The notes: a model not told the origin generated them from the letters alone. Shown: positions 16,326 to 24,793, numbered from the stretch's first letter. The stretch is DNA of 42,493 nucleotides from Atopobiaceae bacterium (GCA_017941705.1 JAGAVX010000068.1:1-42493); one strand, 5' to 3'. A program made the numbers and translations.

Positions 16326-16356
16326 TTGACAGTTTCTCAAATCGAACATACGATTG
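16326..16356 (+). promoter_or_regulatory. Possible rny promoter with degenerate LexA-like box
   Basis: TTGACA (16326-16331) and TACGAT (16349-16354) are 17 bp apart. CGAACATACGATTG (16343-16356) overlaps the -10 and resembles the LexA boxes of this window in its left half, with changes at the start of its right half (CGATTG instead of TGTTYG). If functional it would make a long leader (about 175 nt) for rny. Confidence 0.35.
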
Positions 16357-16384
16357 AATATGCCGTTTGAGTCATTTCTCGTCT

Positions 16385-16412
16385 GCTGGCTTGCCAGCTG
16401 ACGTTTTCTTAT
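16385..16412 (+). terminator. Weak terminator after recA-recX
   Basis: Short stem GCTGG (16385-16389)/CCAGC (16394-16398) followed a few bases later by TTTTCTTATTT, 100 bases after recX. Confidence 0.4.
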
Positions 16413-16535
16413 TTAGCACGCAGCCGACAGGGCCTTTGAAAGAGGGCTATAGAGACATACCTCGGATGGCGGGTGTCCAGAGCATCTGGGCCTCCTGAAT
16501 TAGCTTATACAAAAACGCTCATCTGAGGAGACCGT

Positions 16536-18095
16536 ATGAACAGCATGGCAATCGTCATAGGCATCATATGCCTTGTGGTGGGTGCGCTAGGCGCCTACCT
16601 ATACCTGTCAAACAAGAACAATGCGCGCATCATAGAGGCCGATCAGCATGTGGCCGAGGCGCAAGCCAAGGCCGAGCGCATTACCGCCGACGCCACCCGT
16701 GATGCCGAGAACGCCCGCAAGACGGCGCTCGTCGAGGCACGCGAGGAGATCCTTCAGCTTCGCAAGGAGCAGGAGGCAGAGGACAAGAAGCGTAAGGGCG
16801 AGCTTCAGGTCATGGAGAACCGCATCCTCCAGCGCGAGGAGACGCTCGATCGCCGTAACGACTCACTCGACCGCAAGGAGCATCAGCTCTCGAGCCTTCA
16901 AGGTCAGCTTGACCGTCGTAAGAACGAGGTGGATGCCCTTTACGGACAGCAGATGAGCGAGCTTGAGCGTATCTCAGCCCTTACCAAGGAGGACGCCCAC
17001 AAGGAGCTCCTTGATCGCGTTCGCGCTGACGTCGTGCGTGACGAGGCGCAGATCCTGCGCGACTCAGAGCAGCGCGTGCGCGCTCAGGCTGACAAGACCG
17101 CTCGCGAGATTGTCTCTACGGCCATACAGCGTTGTGCTGCCGACCAGGCAGGCGAGATCACCGTTACCAGCGTGCATATACCTTCCGACGACCTCAAGGG
17201 CCGCATCATCGGTCGCGAAGGCCGCAACATCCGCACCTTCGAGCAGGTCTCCGGCGTCTCGCTTGTCATCGACGACACGCCCGAGACGGTCGTCCTCTCG
17301 AGCTTTGACCCGGTGCGCCGCGAGACTGCGCGCGTCGCACTCGAGAACCTCATCGCAGACGGCCGCATCCATCCCGCGCGCATCGAGGAGATGTACAAGA
17401 AGGCCGAGCGCCTCGTCAACGAGCGTGTGCAGGAGGCTGGCGAGCAGGCAGCCTACGACGCCGGCATCCATGACCTCCACCCCGAGTTGGTAAAGACGCT
17501 CGGCGCGCTCCGCTATCGCACCTCGTTCGGCCAGAACGTGCTCCAGCACTCGGTACAGGTCTCTGCCCTCTGCGGCATCATGGCTTCCGAGCTCGGTCTC
17601 GATGCGACACCCGCAAAGCGTGCAGGTCTGCTCCATGACCTCGGAAAGGCAATCGACCACGAGGTCGAGGGTCCTCACGCCATCCTGGGCGCCGACCTAT
17701 GTCGTCGTTATGGCGAGCGTCCCGAGATCGTCCATGCCGTTGAGGCACACCATGCCGATGTCGAGCCCAATACGGTGCTTGACGTGTTGGTGCAGGCTGC
17801 CGACGCCATTTCGGCTGCACGTCCTGGCGCGCGTCGCGAGTCTGCCGAGAACTACATCAAGCGCCTCGAGAAGCTCGAGGAGATATCGAATGCCCACGAA
17901 GGCGTCGAGCGCACCTATGCGATGCAGGCAGGCCGCGAGCTTCATGTCATGGTAGAGCCCGAGAAGATCAGTGACAGCCAGGCCATCGTGCTGGCACACG
18001 ACATCGCCAAGCAGATCGAGGACGAGATGGAGTATCCCGGCCAGGTTCGCGTGGTCGTGATTCGCGAGTCTCGCGCCGTCGACATCGCCAAGTAA
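16536..18095 (+). CDS. rny: Ribonuclease Y
   Basis: A 519-residue membrane-anchored endoribonuclease that starts mRNA decay. One N-terminal membrane helix (about 4-25) is followed by a long charged coiled coil (30-205), a KH domain ('DLKGRIIGREGRNIRTFE', about 223-240) and an HD phosphohydrolase domain with 'HSVQVSALC' and 'LLHDLGKAIDHE' supplying the metal-binding HD pair. ATG 16536 follows TGAGGAG. The next gene starts 10 bases after its stop. In Bacillus the order rny-ymdB-spoVS leads towards miaB. Here an ATPase gene stands where ymdB would be. Confidence 0.97.
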   Translation: MNSMAIVIGIICLVVGALGAYLYLSNKNNARIIEADQHVAEAQAKAERITADATRDAENARKTALVEAREEILQLRKEQEAEDKKRKGELQVMENRILQREETLDRRNDSLDRKEHQLSSLQGQLDRRKNEVDALYGQQMSELERISALTKEDAHKELLDRVRADVVRDEAQILRDSEQRVRAQADKTAREIVSTAIQRCAADQAGEITVTSVHIPSDDLKGRIIGREGRNIRTFEQVSGVSLVIDDTPETVVLSSFDPVRRETARVALENLIADGRIHPARIEEMYKKAERLVNERVQEAGEQAAYDAGIHDLHPELVKTLGALRYRTSFGQNVLQHSVQVSALCGIMASELGLDATPAKRAGLLHDLGKAIDHEVEGPHAILGADLCRRYGERPEIVHAVEAHHADVEPNTVLDVLVQAADAISAARPGARRESAENYIKRLEKLEEISNAHEGVERTYAMQAGRELHVMVEPEKISDSQAIVLAHDIAKQIEDEMEYPGQVRVVVIRESRAVDIAK

Positions 18096-18105
18096 GCTTC
18101 GGGCG

Positions 18106-19191
18106 ATGACTGAGCACCAAACCGAAGACCTCACCTCCTTCGTCGCCAAGATGGGAGGGGACAGAGCCCTGCGTGTCGAGGAGAACCTCGGCCAGGGCTT
18201 TGTCCGTCTTCGCGTCGCAGAGGCAGAGAGGCGTCAGGCTGCCCATGACATACGCTGCAGCGAGGACATCGTCATCGAGATGCTCCGCAATTCCCGTGAC
18301 GCCCAGGCGCGGCACATCTTTGTCGCCACGAACAAGGACGGCGACGAGCGCATCATCACCATGCTCGATGACGGGGTCGGCATACCGCACGACCTATGGG
18401 CTTCAGTCTTCGATGCACGAGTAACGTCAAAGCTCGAAAGCGTTCACATGGACAGATGGGGCGTTCACGGTCGTGGAATGGCGCTTTACTCGATTGCCGA
18501 GAACGCGGTTTCCCACGGTGTCATAGACAGCGTCGTAGGTGGGGGAACGTCCATCAGGGTGACGAGCGATACCACGCGGCTGAGCGAGAGGTCGGACCAG
18601 TCGAGTTGGCCTGTAACGGGAAGTGACGACGAGGGTCGCATGACCATCGAGCGGGGCCCTCACAACATCCTGCGCACTTGCTGCGAGTTTGCACTCGAGG
18701 AACGCGGCACATGCGAGGTCTATGTTGGCTCGCCGGCCGAGATGGTCGCTACGATGCGCGTGCGCATGAGGCCAAGCATCTCAAACAAGGACCTGCTGTT
18801 CCTGGATGACCTCTCGTCGCTGCCCATCTGCGAGCGATTCCGTGTCGCCTCGGATGCCCGGGAGCTCATGCAAATTTCCCAACAGTGTGGCCTTGACATA
18901 TCCGAACGCACTGCCCATCGGATTATCGCAGGACAGATCAAGCCTCTTCGCAGCGTCATGGCCCGACTCACCCATAGCGGATCATCCAAGGGCAAGCGTG
19001 CGGTCGACCTTGGTGCCGACAGGCGAGGCCTCACGCTGTCAAAGGATGATTCGCAGGAATTCATCAGGATGATGGAACGGGATTTTGCATATCTGGCCGA
19101 TAGGTACTATCTCACACTGAGCTCGCAACCCCGCATCCGTGTGGCAGGAAACAGGCTCTCGGTGTACTTTGAATATGAAGGCGAGGATTAG
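18106..19191 (+). CDS. MutL/Topo VI-B-like GHKL ATPase of unknown function
   Basis: A 361-residue cytoplasmic protein. The N-terminal half is a GHKL ATP-binding fold: E58-x3-N62-x2-D65-A66 ('EMLRNSRDA') equals the MutL/Topo VI-B N-box with its catalytic Glu. D88-D89-G90-V91-G92-I93 is the G1 box, 'TSK' at 107-109 is like the MutL lid, and G119-V-H-G122-R-G124 is the G2 box. No histidine-kinase dimerisation helix and no topoisomerase or MutL C-terminal domain are visible. The C-terminal 120 residues are helical, with a possible helix-turn-helix near 264-285. It begins 10 bases after rny with a weak ribosome-binding site, suggesting coupling, and precedes spoVS. I know of no named family member. 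ATP-driven nucleic-acid or protein clamp is inference. Confidence 0.75.
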   Translation: MTEHQTEDLTSFVAKMGGDRALRVEENLGQGFVRLRVAEAERRQAAHDIRCSEDIVIEMLRNSRDAQARHIFVATNKDGDERIITMLDDGVGIPHDLWASVFDARVTSKLESVHMDRWGVHGRGMALYSIAENAVSHGVIDSVVGGGTSIRVTSDTTRLSERSDQSSWPVTGSDDEGRMTIERGPHNILRTCCEFALEERGTCEVYVGSPAEMVATMRVRMRPSISNKDLLFLDDLSSLPICERFRVASDARELMQISQQCGLDISERTAHRIIAGQIKPLRSVMARLTHSGSSKGKRAVDLGADRRGLTLSKDDSQEFIRMMERDFAYLADRYYLTLSSQPRIRVAGNRLSVYFEYEGED

Positions 19192-19203
19192 AAAAACTCG
19201 CTC

Positions 19204-19232
19204 TTCACAGAGTGTGCGGAATTCAGTAATAT
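19204..19232 (+). promoter_or_regulatory. Probable spoVS promoter
   Basis: TTCACA (19204-19209) and TAATAT (19227-19232) are 17 bp apart, within a locally AT-rich gap, giving spoVS-miaB-miaA-hflX a start of its own. Confidence 0.5.
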
Positions 19233-19245
19233 TAATTATCTGCAT

Positions 19246-19278
19246 TTTGCAGCACTAACGTAACAATCCTTTGCAGCA
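19246..19278 (+). repeat. Two TTTGCAGCA direct repeats in the spoVS leader
   Basis: The 9-base word occurs at 19246-19254 and 19270-19278, start-to-start 24 bases, between the promoter and the spoVS ribosome-binding site. Could be an operator or an RNA element. Confidence 0.35.
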
Positions 19279-19298
19279 TAACTGCGCCAGGAGAAAAC

Positions 19299-19619
19299 AT
19301 GGACTACCTGAAAGTATCGAGCAAGTCATCACCAGCCTCTGTTGCGGGCGCAATTGCCGGCATGGTCAAGGACGGCGTACCCGTAAACATACAATCGGTT
19401 GGTGCTGGCGCCGTGAATCAGGCGATAAAGGCCGTCGCCATAGCGCGCGGCTTTCTCATTCCCACAGGAGTCGACATCTCCTGCGCTCCGACGTTTGCCG
19501 ACATAAACATCAATGGCGAGAGCCGCACTGCCATACGTATTGCGGTGTACGTGCACAGGCTTGTCCCACAGGCAGCGCATGATACCGACAATGACGGTAT
19601 GCAGGAGCTGATGTACTAG
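19299..19619 (+). CDS. spoVS: SpoVS-family Alba-like protein
   Basis: A 106-residue member of the stage V sporulation protein S family: 'LKVSSKSSPASVAGAIAGM', 'VGAGAVNQAIKAVAIARGF' and 'PTGVDISCAPTFADI' match the family closely. Usual length is about 86; here 20 extra residues, rich in His, Asp and Gln, extend the C-terminus. SpoVS has an Alba-like fold and probably binds nucleic acid. In Bacillus it affects spore coat and septation. GGAGAA precedes ATG 19299. miaB begins at the next base after its stop. Coriobacteriia are not known to sporulate, so the job must be vegetative (inference). Confidence 0.93.
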   Translation: MDYLKVSSKSSPASVAGAIAGMVKDGVPVNIQSVGAGAVNQAIKAVAIARGFLIPTGVDISCAPTFADININGESRTAIRIAVYVHRLVPQAAHDTDNDGMQELMY

Positions 19620-20984
19620 ATGCCACGCAACCCCCAGCTGGCTGGCCTGACATATGTGGTTAAGACCTTCGGCTGCCAGATGAACTTCCATGACGCCGAG
19701 CGCGTCAGCGGTCTTCTCGACGACTCTGGATGCGTCGAGGTTCAATCAATCGATGAGGCCGACATTGTCGTGTTCATGACCTGCTGCGTGCGCGAGAATG
19801 CCGACACGCGGCTCTATGGCCAGGCTTCTGCCGTAGTCAGTGCCGCCCCCGCCCCTCATGGACGGCGCGTGCTGGCGGTAGGCGGCTGCATCGCCCAACG
19901 AGACGGAGCGGCACTCAGGAAGCATATCCCCTCGGTCGATGTGGTGTTTGGCACGAGTGCACTTGCGTCGCTGCCAACCCTCTTGGACGAAGCTCGCAGT
20001 GGTGGCAGAGGCGTAGTGGTCGACACCATCGAGGAGGGCAGAGGCTTCTCGACCGACCTTCCCAGCCATCGGGCACAGGCCTTCCACGCCTGGGTACCCA
20101 TCATGACCGGCTGCAACAACTTTTGCACCTACTGCATCGTTCCCTATGTGCGCGGACGCGAGAAGAGTCGTGTCTTCGAGCGAATCGTCGACGAATGCAG
20201 GACGCTTGTTGCCGACGGTGTCCGTGAGATATGCCTTCTTGGCCAGAACGTGAATTCGTATGGTCGCGACCTGTATGGCGATCCTCGGTTTGCACAGTTG
20301 CTGCGAGCCGTCGGCGAGACGGGGATTGAGCGCCTGCGTTTCACATCGTCCAACCCCAAAGACCTTTCTGACGAGACGATAGCCGCCATGACACAGACCC
20401 CGTCGATCATGCCGCAGCTGCATCTGGCTGTGCAGAGCGGTTCGACACGCATTTTGCGCGCGATGAACCGCAGTTACACGCGCGAGGAATATCTTGGCCT
20501 CGTGAGTCGCATCAAAGCCGCCATGCCCGACATCGCACTTTCGACCGACATAATCGTCGGCTTTCCTGGCGAGACCGAGGACGATTTCGAGGAGACGATG
20601 TCGCTCGTTCGTGAGGTTGGCTTTTCATCGGCCTATACCTTCATCTACTCAAAGCGTCCGGGCACTCCAGCAGCGCGCATAGTGGATGACACGCCTCATG
20701 AGGTGATCCAGGAACGTTTTGAGCGCTTGGCTGCCCTTGTGGCGCAGCTTTCCCATGATGACAACCAAAAGGACCTTGAGAAAGTCGTTGAAGTCCTCGT
20801 GGAGGGCTCGTCAAAGCGTGACGCCAGCGTGATGGTAGGCCATAGCGCCAAGAACCAGACGGTCCACTTTGACATTCCTTCTGGATGGAACAAGGATGAC
20901 GTGATCGGCAGAATCGTTGACGTACACGTGGACGAGGCGCGAACCTGGTATCTCCGTGGAACGTGTGAGGGAGCACCTCGATGA
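19620..20984 (+). CDS. miaB: tRNA-2-methylthio-N6-isopentenyladenosine synthase
   Basis: Adds the methylthio group to i6A37 of tRNAs. Cluster-binding cysteines C19 (FGCQMNFHD), C55 (MTCCVRENA) and C90 (GGCIAQRD), and radical-SAM cysteines C165, C169 and C172 (TGCNNFCTYC), are all present. A TRAM domain ends the 454-residue chain. 'CCVRENA' and 'FCTYCIVPYVRG' are MiaB hallmarks. ATG 19620 abuts the spoVS stop, with AGGAG inside spoVS. The stop overlaps miaA (ATGA), which makes its substrate modification. Confidence 0.97.
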   Translation: MPRNPQLAGLTYVVKTFGCQMNFHDAERVSGLLDDSGCVEVQSIDEADIVVFMTCCVRENADTRLYGQASAVVSAAPAPHGRRVLAVGGCIAQRDGAALRKHIPSVDVVFGTSALASLPTLLDEARSGGRGVVVDTIEEGRGFSTDLPSHRAQAFHAWVPIMTGCNNFCTYCIVPYVRGREKSRVFERIVDECRTLVADGVREICLLGQNVNSYGRDLYGDPRFAQLLRAVGETGIERLRFTSSNPKDLSDETIAAMTQTPSIMPQLHLAVQSGSTRILRAMNRSYTREEYLGLVSRIKAAMPDIALSTDIIVGFPGETEDDFEETMSLVREVGFSSAYTFIYSKRPGTPAARIVDDTPHEVIQERFERLAALVAQLSHDDNQKDLEKVVEVLVEGSSKRDASVMVGHSAKNQTVHFDIPSGWNKDDVIGRIVDVHVDEARTWYLRGTCEGAPR

Positions 20985-21928
20985 GCCTGCCAGGACCGTT
21001 GGTGGCCATCGTGGGCCCCACCGCTTCTGGAAAGAGCGAGCTTGCCGAGCGCATTGCTAGTGAGCTGGGCTCTTCCGTTGTCTCGGTCGATGCGATGCAG
21101 GTGTATCGCGGGATGGACATAGGCACAGCGAAGGTGCCCGAGGAGCAGCGCAAGTGCCCTCTTCTCATGGTTGATGTGGCAGACATCGATGACGACTACT
21201 CAGTGAAGCTCTACCAGCGTGACGCGCGCATATGCGTCGACCGGTTGCTCTCTGGTGGCCGGGTTCCCATCCTGTGCGGAGGCACTGGACTCTACCTCAA
21301 CGCCATCGTGAGTGATATGCGGTTTCCAGCGGGCGAGGTCAGGGGAGAGCGAAGGATCGCCTACGAGCGCCAGTTGGAACGCGACGGCGCAGATGCCCTT
21401 TATGAGCTGCTTCGATTGCGTGACCCAGAGAGTGCAGCCCTCATACACCCGAACAACAGCCGAAGGGTCATACGTGCCCTTGAGATGCTTGACGAGGGGA
21501 CCTCGTATGCGGTCCACCATGAGGGCCTCAAGCAGCTCAGACCCCTTTATGACGTGCGTATATGGGGCATCGACATCGACCGGCAGGAGCTCTACCGGAG
21601 AATAGAGCTCCGAGTGGACATGATGTTCGAGCATGGACTCGTCCAGGAAGTCTCGCGTCTCAAGGAGCAGGGGCTTGCCGATACGAAGACTGCCTCGCAG
21701 GCGATTGGTTACAAGGAGGTCCTTGAAGCGCTTGATGGGCATGTAACCATGGAACGAGCAAGAGAGATGGTCAAGACGCGCACGCGGCGGTATGCCAAAC
21801 GGCAGATATCATGGTTCAAGAACGACAATCGTGTGCGTTGGATACATTCAAGTGACGTCGACGAAGCTGCGACACGCATAGTGCTTGATCTGCTCAGGCC
21901 GAACGAGATCTCACACGAGGAGAGCTAA
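20981..21928 (+). CDS. miaA: tRNA dimethylallyltransferase
   Basis: A 315-residue enzyme transferring dimethylallyl from its diphosphate to A37 of tRNAs reading UNN codons, the step before MiaB. P-loop GPTASGKS at 12-19, 'VSVDAMQVYRGMDIGTAK' near 36 and 'GGTGLY' near 102 are diagnostic. Start overlaps miaB and the stop overlaps hflX (TAATG), so the three are one transcriptional and translational unit. Confidence 0.97.
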   Translation: MSLPGPLVAIVGPTASGKSELAERIASELGSSVVSVDAMQVYRGMDIGTAKVPEEQRKCPLLMVDVADIDDDYSVKLYQRDARICVDRLLSGGRVPILCGGTGLYLNAIVSDMRFPAGEVRGERRIAYERQLERDGADALYELLRLRDPESAALIHPNNSRRVIRALEMLDEGTSYAVHHEGLKQLRPLYDVRIWGIDIDRQELYRRIELRVDMMFEHGLVQEVSRLKEQGLADTKTASQAIGYKEVLEALDGHVTMERAREMVKTRTRRYAKRQISWFKNDNRVRWIHSSDVDEAATRIVLDLLRPNEISHEES

Positions 21929-23220
21929 TGGGACGCTTTAAGCCGCTCAGCACCGCGCCTGTACCCGAAAGGGCCATTCTAGTGGGTGTGGACCTTGGGA
22001 GGGGCGACTGGGCAATCGAAGAGTCCCTTGCAGAGCTCCAACGACTTACCGAGACGGATGGCGCCGAGGTAGTCCAGGTCGTCACGCAGCGTCTCGAGCG
22101 TCCCGTGCCCAAGACCTATATAGGCAGCGGCAAGGTCGCAGAGATAGCATCAATGATTTCGAGCCTCGAAGCTGATGTGGTCATTTTCGACGACGAGTTG
22201 AGTCCGTCCCAGCAGTCGAATCTCGAGCGGGCGTTTATGGAACCGACCAAGGTCATCGATAGAACTGCCCTTATCCTCGACATATTTGGTCAACACGCCC
22301 GTACGCGCGAAGGCAGACTTCAAGTGCAACTTGCGCAGCTCCAGTATGTCCTGCCTCGCCTGCGTGGAATGTGGAGCCATCTGGTTGGCGAGCAGACTCG
22401 TGGCGGTATTGGCAGTCGCTTTGGTCAAGGTGAGAGTCAGCTTGAGGTTGACCGTAGGCTTATACGCAATCGTATTGCGACGTTAAAAGAAGAGCTCAAA
22501 AGACTTGAGAAGCGCAGGAACGTTCAGAGCAAAGCGCGGTGGGAATCCGGTATCTATCGTGTCGCGTTGGTAGGGTATACCAACGCCGGCAAGTCGACGC
22601 TGCTCAACAGACTTACGGGTGCCGACGTCTACGTCAAGGACGAACTCTTTGCAACGCTCGATCCAACCACGCGCTCGCTGGACCTTGAGGAAGGTCGGAA
22701 GATCACACTCACCGATACGGTCGGCTTCATTCAAAAGCTTCCGACGACCCTTGTCGAATCGTTCAAGTCGACTTTGGCTGAGGCACTTGCCGCTGACTTG
22801 ATTCTCAAGGTCGTGGATGCCTCTGACACACACGCACAGAAGGAACTCGACGCGGTCGATGCGGTGCTCAAGGAGATAGGTGCCGGCGACATACGATCCG
22901 TTGTCGTTTACAACAAGTGCGACCTTCTCGACGATGCCGAGCGGCGTGGTTTGGCGATTGATAGTCCCAATGCCGTACAGATCTCGGCGCTGGATGGGAC
23001 GGGTGCACATGGATTGCTCTACCGCATCGCACAGGAGGCATCCGAAGGTGACACAACTATGACAGTGCTTGTTCCCTATGAGAAGGGCATCCTCGTCAAG
23101 ATGGTCCACGAACGCTGTCAGGTCATCCGCGAAGAGTACGTGCAGGGTGGGCTGAAGGCAACTGTCAGGGCATCCGAGCGCATGCATGACTTCTTGGCAC
23201 CGTATGAGGTCACTGAATAG
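21928..23220 (+). CDS. hflX: GTPase HflX
   Basis: A 430-residue ribosome-associated GTPase that splits or rescues stalled ribosomes. An N-terminal HflX domain ('RPVPKTYIGSGKVAEI') is followed by a coiled coil ('TLKEELKRLEKRRNVQ'), then the G domain: G1 GYTNAGKST (about 216-224), G2/G3 'FATLDPTTR' and DTVGF, G4 NKCD (about 331-334). Its position after miaA is common in bacteria. No hfq follows. It converges with the minus-strand acyltransferase-like gene, and I see no strong terminator in 23221-23327. Confidence 0.96.
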   Translation: MGRFKPLSTAPVPERAILVGVDLGRGDWAIEESLAELQRLTETDGAEVVQVVTQRLERPVPKTYIGSGKVAEIASMISSLEADVVIFDDELSPSQQSNLERAFMEPTKVIDRTALILDIFGQHARTREGRLQVQLAQLQYVLPRLRGMWSHLVGEQTRGGIGSRFGQGESQLEVDRRLIRNRIATLKEELKRLEKRRNVQSKARWESGIYRVALVGYTNAGKSTLLNRLTGADVYVKDELFATLDPTTRSLDLEEGRKITLTDTVGFIQKLPTTLVESFKSTLAEALAADLILKVVDASDTHAQKELDAVDAVLKEIGAGDIRSVVVYNKCDLLDDAERRGLAIDSPNAVQISALDGTGAHGLLYRIAQEASEGDTTMTVLVPYEKGILVKMVHERCQVIREEYVQGGLKATVRASERMHDFLAPYEVTE

Positions 23221-23327
23221 ACAAAGAGGCTCAAGTCTCAATGCAGAATGGCAAGGCTAAGGCTCAATGAAGACCTTAAAGCTTGTTGATTGGCAAGTGA
23301 GGCCTTGCGAGACGAGCGTCAAAAGGC

Positions 23328-24104
23328 CTAGAGGGACAAAACGGTCAGCATGCCGATGATGAGCGGCTGATGAATGATGTAGACGGGAAGTGCATGTTGT
23401 CCCACCCATTCGAATGGAGCGCATCTGAGGCTATAGAACCACTCGGGATATCCACTGCTCTTCCAGTAGCGTCCCATCGACACGCCCGTAAGGTACATGA
23501 ACAGGAATGGGATGATGGGGTAGTAATCACCCGACGCGAATCCAGGTCCTGGAAACCCGAGAAACGAGAGATATGGTGTCGAATAGAGCCATTGCGGTAG
23601 CCTGAGAGGTGCAGATGAGAGCCCGACATAGCCACTGGGCACGCCGCGAAGCATGAGAAACACGAGAAAGAGAACGCATGCGGCAAGCCTCGTCTGAGGT
23701 GAGAGGCCAAGCCTTTGCAGCACGTACTCGATAAGCGTGCAGGAGCCCATGCAAAAGATGATGCCAAAGCTTATGGGCACATCAACTGCCGCAATCGAAG
23801 TGACCACATACACGGCAAGGGCGGCTAGAAGATAGCGTGAAGCACGCTTGAGACCGTTGCGTGAGAAGGAGCACATGCACCCGGCAATGAATAGGAACGT
23901 CCACGAGATGGATGCTCGCCAAATGTCCTGGAATGGCGGCCTGAAGAAGGCCAGATCTTTGGCATAGATAAAACGTAGGTCGTAGCAGAGGTGAAAGAGG
24001 ACCATCGAGATGACCGAGAAACCCCTTGCAACGTCAAAAGCAGCCATCCGCCCGGAAGCGGATGGCTTGGCGTCAGCGGTATGCTCAATGCGATTGCGAT
24101 CCAT
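23328..24104 (-). CDS. DUF1624-type polytopic membrane protein (acyltransferase-like)
   Basis: A 258-residue membrane protein with seven or so hydrophobic helices. The N-terminal motif 'FDVARGFSVISMVLFHLCYD' with its Arg and His is typical of the DUF1624/heparan-alpha-glucosaminide N-acetyltransferase-like superfamily, which acylates sugars using an acyl donor from the cytoplasm. 'IIPFLFMYLTGVSMG' and the final 'GQHALPVYIIHQPLI' support it. It starts 3 bases after the lexA stop, so it is in the lexA operon and presumably rises in SOS. Substrate unknown. Confidence 0.75.
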   Translation of the reverse strand: MDRNRIEHTADAKPSASGRMAAFDVARGFSVISMVLFHLCYDLRFIYAKDLAFFRPPFQDIWRASISWTFLFIAGCMCSFSRNGLKRASRYLLAALAVYVVTSIAAVDVPISFGIIFCMGSCTLIEYVLQRLGLSPQTRLAACVLFLVFLMLRGVPSGYVGLSSAPLRLPQWLYSTPYLSFLGFPGPGFASGDYYPIIPFLFMYLTGVSMGRYWKSSGYPEWFYSLRCAPFEWVGQHALPVYIIHQPLIIGMLTVLSL

Positions 24105-24107
24105 GCG

Positions 24108-24764
24108 CTAAGAAATGGAACGGATGAGTGCCGTGACACGACCGAGGATGACGGGATCTGTCACATAGATCGGATCCATCGTGTCGTTCTCGGGTTGAAG
24201 CCTGATGCGATCGCGCTCCCGATAGAAGGTCTTGACGGTGGCGGAATCGTCTATGAGCGCGACGACGATCTCCCCATCATGGGCATCGCGCTGCTCCTTG
24301 ACGACGATGTAGTCACCATCAAAGATGCCGGCATTGATCATGGACTCGCCACGAACACGTAGAATGAATGAGCTCGAGTCGCCGACGATGCTCGTTGGCA
24401 GCGTGAGCGTCTCCTCGACGTTCTGCTCCGCAAGGATGGGCGCACCAGCCGCAACGCGACCAATCAGGGGAAGGCGCATCTCGTTGGTGGAGGCGTTCTG
24501 AGTGGGGGAGACGAGCTTCTGGCCATCCGCTGTCGACTCGGATGAGCCAGAAACAACCTCGATCGTACGGGGCTTCTTGGAATCACGCTTGATGAGGCCC
24601 CTCTCCTGAAGGACCTTGAGGTGCATGTGCACTGTGGAAGGGGAAGCAAGGCCAACCGCAGACCCGATCTCACGGACAGAGGGCGGATAGCCACGCTCCT
24701 TGGTGTAAGAGCAGATGTAGTCATAGATGGCCTGCTGACGCTTGCTGAGTCTGTCCCGTGCCAT
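24108..24764 (-). CDS. lexA: SOS repressor LexA
   Basis: A 218-residue repressor-protease. The winged helix-turn-helix (1-65) is followed by a linker and an S24 peptidase domain. The self-cleavage bond is Ala106-Gly107 in RVAAGAP, with catalytic Ser141 (RGESMINAG) and Lys178 (ATVKTF). AAGGGGG precedes ATG 24764. Two LexA boxes (24794-24807 and 24821-24834) lie upstream, so it represses itself and the divergent LysM gene. It controls recA and, by its box, dinB in this window. Confidence 0.98.
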   Translation of the reverse strand: MARDRLSKRQQAIYDYICSYTKERGYPPSVREIGSAVGLASPSTVHMHLKVLQERGLIKRDSKKPRTIEVVSGSSESTADGQKLVSPTQNASTNEMRLPLIGRVAAGAPILAEQNVEETLTLPTSIVGDSSSFILRVRGESMINAGIFDGDYIVVKEQRDAHDGEIVVALIDDSATVKTFYRERDRIRLQPENDTMDPIYVTDPVILGRVTALIRSIS

Positions 24765-24793
24765 GAAACCCCCTTATGACGGAGCAAGAAATA

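Noticed and set aside
19299..19619. SpoVS as evidence that the organism forms spores
   Set aside because: SpoVS also occurs in many non-sporulating bacteria, and no other sporulation gene is seen here.
23300..23329. AGGCCTT/AAGGCCT inverted repeat as a shared terminator of hflX and the membrane gene
   Set aside because: Its loop is 16 bases, it lies partly in the end of the membrane-protein gene, and no T-run follows on either strand.
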